Source: Sphingomonas_O antarctica | Lineage (GTDB): Bacteria > Pseudomonadota > Alphaproteobacteria > Sphingomonadales > Sphingomonadaceae | Assembly (NCBI RefSeq): GCF_965137005.1 | Contig: NZ_CBCRXM010000005.1 | Span: 124,001 to 188,000 of the forward strand | Length of the DNA stretch: 64,000 nt | Reading direction: 5' to 3' | Part shown: positions 51,253 to 58,242 of the stretch, piece after piece | How positions within the stretch are numbered: position 1 is the stretch's first letter | Layout of the letters: each line of letters begins with the position of its first letter | The notes under the pieces: model-generated | What the model was told of the DNA's origin: nothing | Database searches by the model: none | Seen by the model: the letters and a program-made list of their open reading frames with translations, nothing else | Made by a program: the position numbers and the translations under genes

Positions 51253-52226
51253 ACGGTTAGCACCGTGCTGCCGGTCGTCTTGCGCCCTTCCAGATCGCGA
51301 TGCGCCTGTGCCGCGTCTTCCAATGCGTACGTCTGGCCGATCGTCACCTTGATCGTGCCGCTGCCCAGCATATCCCACACGCGCGCAATTCCGGCGGCGC
51401 GCTCTTCGGGCGTGGTGTAATAATCGAACAGCGTCGGGCGGGTGTTGTAGAGACTCCCCTTCTGCGCGAGGATGCCGAGGTTGACCCCGCCGACCGGCGC
51501 ATCGGCATTGCCGTAATTGACGATCAGCCCGCGCCGCCCAGTGCTGTCGAGCGACGCCTCCCACGTCGCCATGCCGACCCCGTCGAACGTCACGCGCACG
51601 CCGGCCCCGCCGGTCAATTCACGCACCTTCGGCGCGACCGGATCCTGCGTGTAGAGGATGACGTGATCCGCCCCCGCCGCGCGCGCCGCCGCAGCCTTGT
51701 CCTCGGTCGAAACCGTGCCGATGACGTTGGCCCCGGCATGTTTGAGCCACTGCACCAGCATCAGCCCGACGCCGCCCGCCGCGGCATGGACCAGACACCA
51801 CCAGCCCGGCTGCACTTTGGCGCAGCGTTCGACCAGAAACTCGGTCGTGCACGCCTTGAGCAGTCCCGCCGCCACCAGTTCGTCCAAAACACCGTCGGGA
51901 ATGGCGAATAGCGACGCTGCGGCGACGTTGCGCGTTGTCGCATAAGCACCGAGCGCCGGGCCGAACGTCGCGACGCGTGTGCCGATTGCGAGGTCCACGC
52001 CATCGCCCACCGCCTCGACGACCCCCGCCGCCTCGAGTCCCAGCCCGCTCGGCAGCGGCAACGGATAAATTCCTTTGCGGTGATAGGTGTCGATGAAATT
52101 CAGCCCGACCGCAGCCGAACGAAAGCGCACCTCACCCGTCCCCGGCGCGGGCAGATCGGTATCAACAAATTCGATCACCTCGGGCCCGCCGGTCGCCGCA
52201 ATCCGGGCTGTACGTGCACTCACCAT
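51249..52226 (-). CDS. Quinone oxidoreductase family (medium-chain dehydrogenase) protein
   Basis: This 325-residue MDR protein of the Zn-independent quinone-oxidoreductase type has VGLNFIDTYHRKGIYPLPLPSGLGLEAAGVVEAVG, then VLVHAAAGGVGLMLVQWLKHAG (NADPH motif AAxGGVG) and HRDLEGRKTTGSTVLTV at the end. No Cys/His zinc ligands are visible. It would reduce an enone or quinone. It is the last gene of the minus-strand operon under operator 6 and overlaps the YciI-like gene by 7 bp. Confidence 0.92.
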   Translation of the reverse strand: MVSARTARIAATGGPEVIEFVDTDLPAPGTGEVRFRSAAVGLNFIDTYHRKGIYPLPLPSGLGLEAAGVVEAVGDGVDLAIGTRVATFGPALGAYATTRNVAAASLFAIPDGVLDELVAAGLLKACTTEFLVERCAKVQPGWWCLVHAAAGGVGLMLVQWLKHAGANVIGTVSTEDKAAAARAAGADHVILYTQDPVAPKVRELTGGAGVRVTFDGVGMATWEASLDSTGRRGLIVNYGNADAPVGGVNLGILAQKGSLYNTRPTLFDYYTTPEERAAGIARVWDMLGSGTIKVTIGQTYALEDAAQAHRDLEGRKTTGSTVLTV

Positions 52227-52525
52227 GTCTTGCCTCCTACCCAGTCGCCGATCACGGCACGAAACGGACGAATCTGGATGTTGGTCCACACGCCCGCACG
52301 ATAATAGGGGTCGTTTTCCAATATAGTCCGCGCTTCCGCTTGGCTATCGACGCGCAACAGGATCAGCGAGCCGAGATCGGTGTCGCCGTCGCGCAGCGGC
52401 CCGCCGACGGCAATCCGGTCAACGATCGTCTCCGCATAAGCGAGATGCGCAGCCAGATGCTCGCGGCGCAGGTGCAGCGCATCGGCGGTGTCGTCGGACC
52501 AGATCGCCCACAGCGTCTCAGCCAT
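52220..52525 (-). CDS. YciI-like small protein
   Basis: This 101-residue YciI-type dimeric alpha/beta-barrel protein has LRREHLAAHLAYAE in the first third (typical HxxHxx region), GGPLRDGDTDLGSLILLRVDSQAEARTILENDPYYRAGVW and RPFRAVIG. YciI relatives act as small isomerases or dehalogenase-like enzymes. It overlaps DUF1330 (8 bp) upstream and the reductase gene downstream. Confidence 0.85.
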   Translation of the reverse strand: MAETLWAIWSDDTADALHLRREHLAAHLAYAETIVDRIAVGGPLRDGDTDLGSLILLRVDSQAEARTILENDPYYRAGVWTNIQIRPFRAVIGDWVGGKTW

Positions 52526-52823
52526 TGATTTGCAGCGCCTCGATCAACAGCACCTGTACATCGGCGATGCCTGCGCGCATTGTCTTCGCCTCGGCATAGT
52601 CCCGCGAGTTCCAGAACGCCCGCGCCGCCGCTTTGTCGGGCCATTCGGAAATCACCATCGACGCGCCATCGCCAAAATCACCTTCTAGCAACTCTGCCCC
52701 CGGCGCACGCAGCACATAACGGCCGCGATATTTCTCCACCAGCTTTGCCGCCGCCGCGCCATAGCCGTGAATAAAGGCCTCGCGATCGGCAATCTTGGCC
52801 GTGACGATCATATAAGCGGGCAT
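52518..52823 (-). CDS. DUF1330 protein
   Basis: This 101-residue protein with the DUF1330 pattern has MPAYMIVTAKIADREAFIHGYGAAAAKLVEKYRGRYVLRA in outline, then LLEGDFGDGASMVISEWPDKAAARAFWNSRDYAEA, ending in IEALQING. It is another dimeric alpha/beta-barrel fold of unknown activity. It is the first gene of the minus-strand operon 52823-51249, with operator 6 about 60 bp upstream. Confidence 0.88.
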   Translation of the reverse strand: MPAYMIVTAKIADREAFIHGYGAAAAKLVEKYRGRYVLRAPGAELLEGDFGDGASMVISEWPDKAAARAFWNSRDYAEAKTMRAGIADVQVLLIEALQING

Positions 52824-52882
52824 CGGCGGTCCTCGAGATTGTTACATTGCCGCAACACTTACCGCGCTTCGTTCAGGGTGCA

Positions 52883-52906
52883 AATAATTTGTCTGGACAA
52901 ATTATT
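52883..52906. promoter_or_regulatory. Palindromic operator 6 (24-mer, one central mismatch)
   Basis: The core TTGTCTGGACAA differs from the other sites by one central base, but the symmetry extends further out to AATAATT...AATTATT arms, 24 bases in all. It lies between the divergent DUF1330 start (52823) and the TonB receptor start (52953), about 60 and 47 bp away. Confidence 0.8.
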
Positions 52907-52952
52907 TTCCGGCTTCAAATTATAGGCAAGGGATAGGGATGGGGACAAAGCT

Positions 52953-55436
52953 ATGAAGACGTTTTTGCGTGCCGCGTTGCTCGCGGCGACCGTGATCACA
53001 CCAGCGATGGCTGCGGCCCAGGGGGCCGGGACCGGCACTTCGGCTCCCGCCGGAGACAATAGCAACAACGTCGATAATCCCGCCGACATCATCGTCACCG
53101 CGCGCAAATTCGATGAAAAGCTGCAGAACGCGCCGACGACTGTCGCCGTCGCCACCGCCGCGACGATCGACAAATTGGGCCTGACCAGTGTCGCCGACAT
53201 TTCGAAGACAACGCCGGGCCTGGTCCTCGACAACAGTTTTGGGCGTTCGGGCGGTGACCGGCCGGTGATCCGCGGCCAAGCTAATATCAACGGCTTTTCG
53301 GGCGTCGCATACTTTATCGACGGCATTTATTATTCGGGCTCGCTGGCCGACTTTGATACATACAACATCGGCCGGATGGAGGTCATCAAGGGACCGCAAT
53401 CGGCGCTTTATGGACGAAATACCTATTCGGGGGCGATCAACATCGTCACCAAAACGCCGGGCGACACTTTGTCCGGACGCGTGCAGGCCGATGTGTCCGA
53501 ACATGACCGCTACGACCTGACGGCGGGGATCAGCGGGCCGATCGGCGAAGGCCTCGGCTTTATCGTCAATGGTCGCTACTTCAAGGACAAAGGCGAGTTC
53601 CGCAACGCGTTCAACGGTGGACGCCTCGGCGCGCAGCGTACCGGTTCGGTCTCGGCCATGCTGAAGTACGACGATGGCGGCCCGATCCGCGCCAGCCTGC
53701 GCGGTAATTACAACAATTCGAAGGACGGCCAGCCGGCGATCTTCGCGACCAGCACCTACGAGAACAACTGCTTCCGCGACAATGGCAGCGCATATAAAGG
53801 CGTCGGCCGTTATTTCTGCGGCGTGTTGCAGCCGCGCCAGGCGACCAGCGATTATACGCGCCGCTTCACCAGCCCCGATGTTGACGGCACGCGGACCAAG
53901 ACGTTCAACGCCGCCTTTCGGATCGATGGCGACCTGTCGGACAGTTTCACGATCACCTCGCTGACCGGCTACAACCACCGCATCTACGACGTGAAGCTCG
54001 ACGGCGATTATAATGGGCTGGGTTTCCAGCAGGGCATTTTCGGGTCGTTCCCGATCGGCGGCGGGGTTTATTCGGTCATCAACGCCGGCGCGGCGACCGA
54101 TTTCACCAATTCGACGCATGAAAAGCTGCGCGACTATTCGCAGGAAGTCCGGCTGCAATATCACTCCGATTCGCTGAAGGTTCTGCTGGGGGGTTATTAT
54201 TTCAAGCAGAAGATCGACAATTTCGACGACCGGGTGCTGCCCGCCGACGCACTGGCACAGGCGCAAGCTGCGGCCGTTATCCAGTTCGCTCAATTCTGCG
54301 CATCCATCACCGGGTGTGTTCGCGCCGTTCCGGGCACTCCTATTTCAATTGCGACGCCCGACCGCAACACTACTTACGCTCAAACCCGCAACATCGCGGC
54401 ATTCGGATCGATCGAATACAAGTTTACCGACACGCTGAGCCTTAGCGCCGAGGGGCGGTATGCGTCCGAAAAGCTCGAGCAGTCGCTCCAAAACTACGTT
54501 CAGGGACAGGCTGCACCGACGCCGGTGGCAAGCCCGTCGCGGACCTATAAGCGGTTCACGCCGCGGGTCACACTCGACTGGCAAGCGACGCCGAACAACC
54601 TGTTTTACGGCATCTATGCCGAAGGTGAAAAGCCGGGGGGCTTCAACGGCGGGTTGGCGTTGATCGCTGGCGTGCCGACCTTCGATCCCGAACGGTCGAA
54701 GACTTACGAGTTCGGCAACAAGAACACGTTCATGGGCGGCGTGCTCGTCGCCAACTTCGCGGTGTTCCGCACCGAAATCACCGGCTATCAGCTGAGCCAG
54801 GCGATTCTGGTCACCAACCCCGCGACCGGCGGCCTCAACCAAGTCTCGGTGATCCGCAACGCGGGGAATGCGCGCATCAACGGATTCGAGGCTTCATTGT
54901 CGGTCAAGCCCAACCGCGACGTGACGGTCACCGCCAATTACGCCTTGGCCGCGAGCAAGTTTACGAGCGGCACCGATCAGAATTACGGCGTGTTGCTCGA
55001 CGCCGCGGACAACGGCCTGATCGATTGTTCGACCGGGCGGCAATTCGCTGCGCCCGCCGCATGCGTTTCGGTCTATGGCTCGATCGTCGGCAAGCAGATT
55101 CCGCGTGCGCCCCAAAATACCCTCTTTGTCGATTTCGACTGGCGGCATCCGGTCGGCGGCGATTTGACGGTGTTCGCAGGCGCCAACGTCAACCTCCTCT
55201 CGAACAACTATGAACAGGTGACGAACTTCGTCCGTACCGGCGGATCGACCGTGGTCGACGCGCGGCTGGGCATCGAGGGCAGGAACTTCAAGCTGCAGGG
55301 CTATGTCCGCAACGCGTTCAACGAAGACTCGGTGCTGCAGATCATCCGCTATGCCGGCGACGATCTGCGCCGCAACTTCATCGCCGGCCTTCGCCCGGCG
55401 CGGCGCTTCGGTATCATCGCCACCGCCAAATTCTAA
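52953..55436 (+). CDS. TonB-dependent outer membrane receptor, copy 2
   Basis: This 827-residue receptor starts with a signal peptide (MKTFLRAALLAATVITPAMAAAQ), an Ala/Gly linker, TonB-box-like ADIIVTARKF and a plug with VEVIKGPQSALYGRNTYSGAINIV-type sequence (MEVIKGPQSALYGR). The barrel follows, and the protein ends with RRFGIIATAKF and a terminal Phe as expected for outer membrane barrels. It imports an unknown substrate. It is a monocistronic unit under operator 6 with a strong terminator after it. Confidence 0.95.
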   Translation: MKTFLRAALLAATVITPAMAAAQGAGTGTSAPAGDNSNNVDNPADIIVTARKFDEKLQNAPTTVAVATAATIDKLGLTSVADISKTTPGLVLDNSFGRSGGDRPVIRGQANINGFSGVAYFIDGIYYSGSLADFDTYNIGRMEVIKGPQSALYGRNTYSGAINIVTKTPGDTLSGRVQADVSEHDRYDLTAGISGPIGEGLGFIVNGRYFKDKGEFRNAFNGGRLGAQRTGSVSAMLKYDDGGPIRASLRGNYNNSKDGQPAIFATSTYENNCFRDNGSAYKGVGRYFCGVLQPRQATSDYTRRFTSPDVDGTRTKTFNAAFRIDGDLSDSFTITSLTGYNHRIYDVKLDGDYNGLGFQQGIFGSFPIGGGVYSVINAGAATDFTNSTHEKLRDYSQEVRLQYHSDSLKVLLGGYYFKQKIDNFDDRVLPADALAQAQAAAVIQFAQFCASITGCVRAVPGTPISIATPDRNTTYAQTRNIAAFGSIEYKFTDTLSLSAEGRYASEKLEQSLQNYVQGQAAPTPVASPSRTYKRFTPRVTLDWQATPNNLFYGIYAEGEKPGGFNGGLALIAGVPTFDPERSKTYEFGNKNTFMGGVLVANFAVFRTEITGYQLSQAILVTNPATGGLNQVSVIRNAGNARINGFEASLSVKPNRDVTVTANYALAASKFTSGTDQNYGVLLDAADNGLIDCSTGRQFAAPAACVSVYGSIVGKQIPRAPQNTLFVDFDWRHPVGGDLTVFAGANVNLLSNNYEQVTNFVRTGGSTVVDARLGIEGRNFKLQGYVRNAFNEDSVLQIIRYAGDDLRRNFIAGLRPARRFGIIATAKF

Positions 55437-55442
55437 AACAAC

Positions 55443-55480
55443 AAACGGCGCGCAAGGAAACCTGCGCGCCGTTTCTTCTT
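55443..55480 (+). terminator. Rho-independent terminator after TonB receptor 2
   Basis: A 12 bp stem (AAACGGCGCGCA with TGCGCGCCGTTT) frames an eight-base loop and is followed by CTTCTTT. It begins 6 bp after the TonB receptor stop. Confidence 0.88.
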
Positions 55481-55500
55481 TAAAACAGGGTCAACAACAC

Positions 55501-55528
55501 GAAAAGCGGCGCTTGCCAGGCGCCGCTT
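55501..55528 (-). terminator. Rho-independent terminator for the minus-strand DUF1838 operon
   Basis: AAGCGGCGC pairs with GCGCCGCTT around a seven-base loop. Read on the minus strand the stem is followed by TTTTC, and it lies just after the stop of the DUF1838-type gene at 55533. Confidence 0.82.
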
Positions 55529-55532
55529 CAGC

Positions 55533-56399
55533 TCACTTCTTGGCTGCCCGCTCAGTGTCGACCATCCGCTTGAACACCGTCCAGGTCGTATCGTTCGGCC
55601 GCGCATCGTCCCCAGCCGGCGGAGCGGTGTAAGCGGAGTAATTCAGCGCGATCTCGTCCTTGATGACCTTGGGCAGCTCATCATACGCGTGCAGCTTCGA
55701 ACCCATCGCGGTGAAGATCAACGTGCCCTGCCGTCCGCGCATCTTCATCCACGGCAGCCAGTATGAAATGCGCTGCCACGACACGCCGGGATAGGCGGTC
55801 GGGTTCTTGGTATCGAGCATCTCGTTCGCGTCCATGAAGAAGTTGAAAATCTCCATCGCGTGATAATCGCCGCCGACATATTCCTGATACTCGCCAGCCA
55901 GCGGGTTCTTGTAGAACAGCGGCGCCTCCAGCGGCATCATCAGGTAACGGCCCTCACGGCGGATGGTCGATGGCTTGCCGTCGGCAAAGCTGGGGCGCGA
56001 GTTCACCGGATCGTTATGGACGTGCATCACGTCGACGGTTTCGCCCGTCCACGGATTGGCCCATTGGCGCAGGACCTGCCCAGTCTTGGGGTCGAGATAG
56101 AACAGGACTTCGCGGCTGACGAGGCGATAGCCCTTGCCCTTAACCGGGTCGGTGATCGCAACGCACTGGCGGACGTTCATACCCTCAGCCAGGAACAGCA
56201 ACTTGTCGGGCTCGCCGTCGACGCGCGAATAGACCTTGCCGCCGAAATGATAGACTGCGGGGACGCCGTCCGCCGCGCCGCATTGAACGCGCTTCGAAAT
56301 TTCGAACGCGTCGGCGGGGTTGGCGGGATCGAGCATTCGCGCGCTCGCCGAAGTTGCCGCCAGCGCGGTTGCGGTCAGCAGGATCGTGGTCAGTTTCAT
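55533..56399 (-). CDS. Exported DUF1838-type protein
   Basis: This 288-residue protein has a signal peptide (MKLTTILLTATALAATSASA) and the DUF1838 outline: LVSREVLFYLDPKTGQVLRQWANPWTGETVDVMHVHNDPVN, and TAYPGVSWQRISYWLPWMKM near residue 210. Function is unknown; it is probably periplasmic. The gene overlaps nothing, but it follows the 56416 gene by 16 bp in the same direction, so both belong to the operon under operator 7. Confidence 0.85.
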   Translation of the reverse strand: MKLTTILLTATALAATSASARMLDPANPADAFEISKRVQCGAADGVPAVYHFGGKVYSRVDGEPDKLLFLAEGMNVRQCVAITDPVKGKGYRLVSREVLFYLDPKTGQVLRQWANPWTGETVDVMHVHNDPVNSRPSFADGKPSTIRREGRYLMMPLEAPLFYKNPLAGEYQEYVGGDYHAMEIFNFFMDANEMLDTKNPTAYPGVSWQRISYWLPWMKMRGRQGTLIFTAMGSKLHAYDELPKVIKDEIALNYSAYTAPPAGDDARPNDTTWTVFKRMVDTERAAKK

Positions 56400-56415
56400 G
56401 GTCGTCGGTCTCCCC

Positions 56416-57084
56416 TTAGTTTGCTTTGGTTTCACTGCCGGTCGCGCCTCGCTCGAGCCCGTCGATGGTGCAACTCGCCTGCATCCAGCGCAGATTGACG
56501 CCCAGCCGCGCCGCGCCCGGATCGGCCCAGACATAGCTGACCGCATGATCGGGCTGGTCCGGCGTATGGATATACAGCACCAGACTGGGCCGATTGCTGC
56601 TCCGCGCGGACCCCGTCCAGGTGACGTCGCGTAGGCGAAGCACCACGGGCTTCACACCCGGAACGCCGTCGCCGACCAGCGCGCGGCCGCCCTGATCGTG
56701 CAGATGGACATCCTTGACGAAATACCAGTCCTCCGACCCGTCGGCCTTCGGCGTATCCTTCTTGATCGACGCCCAGCAGGTGACGGGACGCGCGCGGCGC
56801 AGCGCGGTCTTGCGGCCACCAGCGAGCGTAACGACGATGCCTGTCTTGTCCGCCGAAATCACCGATCCCTCGTTCCGCACTGCGGGAACGACCTTGCCGA
56901 ACGCGTCAACGAACGTCGTCCCGCCGTCCAGTTCGATGCGCATGCCGATCCACGGCGCCGAAGTGCGGCCCGCTTCACGGTCGAAATATACTTCTTCTTC
57001 GTTAGTCAGGATTTGCGGACCCATCGGCGGCACCGGGACAGCGGGCGCGGCGCTGGCAAGCATGGCGATGGCAAACAGGTTCAT
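56416..57084 (-). CDS. Exported hypothetical protein
   Basis: This 222-residue protein has a short signal-like N-terminus (MNLFAIAMLASAAPA) and then a beta-rich body with NEEEVYFDREAGRTSAPWIGMRIEL and VKDVHLHDQGGRAL. I do not recognise a family. It is the first gene of the minus-strand pair with the DUF1838 gene, 51 bp from operator 7. It is probably periplasmic and could bind a substrate or modify it before uptake. Confidence 0.75.
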   Translation of the reverse strand: MNLFAIAMLASAAPAVPVPPMGPQILTNEEEVYFDREAGRTSAPWIGMRIELDGGTTFVDAFGKVVPAVRNEGSVISADKTGIVVTLAGGRKTALRRARPVTCWASIKKDTPKADGSEDWYFVKDVHLHDQGGRALVGDGVPGVKPVVLRLRDVTWTGSARSSNRPSLVLYIHTPDQPDHAVSYVWADPGAARLGVNLRWMQASCTIDGLERGATGSETKAN

Positions 57085-57134
57085 CGAACGTCCCCTTGCC
57101 GCAAACGCTAACCCGCGTCAGCATCGCGCGCAAG

Positions 57135-57146
57135 TTGTCCGGACAA
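57135..57146. promoter_or_regulatory. Palindromic operator 7
   Basis: TTGTCCGGACAA, the exact 12-base core, lies between the divergent starts at 57084 (minus) and 57170 (plus), about 50 and 24 bp away. The right arm continues AATT; the left arm does not match, so this is a partial copy of the full 18-mer. Confidence 0.78.
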
Positions 57147-57169
57147 ATTTTTGGGGTTAAGCAGGGACC

Positions 57170-57901
57170 ATGCTTGCAATCATCGCGCTCTCCGCTGCCG
57201 TCGCCATCGCACCGCTCGATGCTCCCGCCATTTTCGCTCGCGCCACCAAGGCGCATGGCGGCGAGGCCTGGGCCAGGGCGAAAACCCTGACGCTGTCCGG
57301 GCATGCGATATTCTACGCCCCGACCGGTGGCACGGTCGCCTCGCGCGCCGACGATTACCGCATGTGGCGTGTTTACGATCCGGCCCGCTCGGCGAGCCAC
57401 GCCGCGGAAGGGAAGGTGCGGATCATCGCCAAAAGCGGGCAGAAACAGCTATTCACGGTCGGCTATGACGGGGTCATGACGTGGAACGACAAGGGCGTCG
57501 TGCCGAAGGCCGAGGCCGACACCTATTGGGCATCCAATTTTGGTTTCGGCATCATCCGCCATGCCGCCGATGCGGGCTTCAAGGCGGAGCGAATGCCCGA
57601 TGATTGGGTCGCCAATCACCCGCTGTACATGCTCCGCCTGACCGATCCCGAAGGCGGCGTCACGCTGTTCGGCATCGACCAGGCAACCTACGCCATCCGT
57701 ACAATGGCCTTTGCCACCCCGCGCGGTTGGCACGAACGGATTTACGATGACTTCGTTCGCCTGAAAAATCCCGACTGGCTGCAAGCGCGTCACGTGACGT
57801 TGCGCTATAATGGCGTGAAGCAGAACGAAGTCTTTTGGACGCGGACTATCGTGAACGCCGCCATACCAGAAAGCTTGTTCGCTGCTGTGAAGTCGCCTTG
57901 A
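57170..57901 (+). CDS. Exported hypothetical protein, LolA-like beta-rich
   Basis: This 243-residue protein has a signal-like N-terminus (MLAIIALSAAVAIAPLDA). AIFARATKAHGGEAWARAKTLTLSGHAIFY in outline is followed by strand-rich sequence ending NEVFWTRTIVNAAIPESLF. The N-terminal pattern resembles outer-membrane-lipoprotein-sorting (LolA) style or zinc-protease-associated periplasmic proteins. Function unknown. It is a single gene under operator 7 and marks the right end of the regulon. Confidence 0.72.
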   Translation: MLAIIALSAAVAIAPLDAPAIFARATKAHGGEAWARAKTLTLSGHAIFYAPTGGTVASRADDYRMWRVYDPARSASHAAEGKVRIIAKSGQKQLFTVGYDGVMTWNDKGVVPKAEADTYWASNFGFGIIRHAADAGFKAERMPDDWVANHPLYMLRLTDPEGGVTLFGIDQATYAIRTMAFATPRGWHERIYDDFVRLKNPDWLQARHVTLRYNGVKQNEVFWTRTIVNAAIPESLFAAVKSP

Positions 57902-57937
57902 AGCCCGCGAGTGCGCTAGTCTGCGAAGAACTTGAAT

Positions 57938-58126
57938 CTACTCAGCGGCGAGCCAGGCCGCGCTGCAGATGAGAATAAGCTCTCGTCTGGCGCCCGGCAG
58001 TTCCAGATGCGCTTCAACGCTTGGCCGGTCCTGCGCCGGCAGTCGCCGGATGACTTCCGACACACTGCGATATTGCCCCGATTTTGCCAGATCAAATGCC
58101 CGTTCGATCGCTGATACCGTCATCAT
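57938..58126 (-). CDS. Small helical protein (62 residues)
   Basis: This short gene encodes a helical product: VSAIERAFDLAKSGQYRSVSEVIRRLPAQ and a tail with RRELILICSAAWLA. The pattern AIERAFDLAKSG is recurrent in small alphaproteobacterial proteins of unknown role. ATG codons at 58121 and 58124 are both possible. It lies in the gap before the M13 peptidase, divergent from it. Coding is likely but unproven. Confidence 0.6.
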   Translation of the reverse strand: MMTVSAIERAFDLAKSGQYRSVSEVIRRLPAQDRPSVEAHLELPGARRELILICSAAWLAAE

Positions 58127-58242
58127 CACTCGCCCATAACGCAAGCAACGGGCCGCGCGAAGCGGCGATCCCGGCCAGTCGCCGCTATCTTGCGAGTGCT
58201 CAATGTCTTGTTAGACGGGCATTATCCTATCCGGAGTGAACC

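Noticed and set aside
53468..53480. TTTGTCCGGACGC inside TonB receptor 2
   Set aside because: It has one good half-site and no right half-site, lies 500 bp into the gene and has no downstream start; not counted as an operator.
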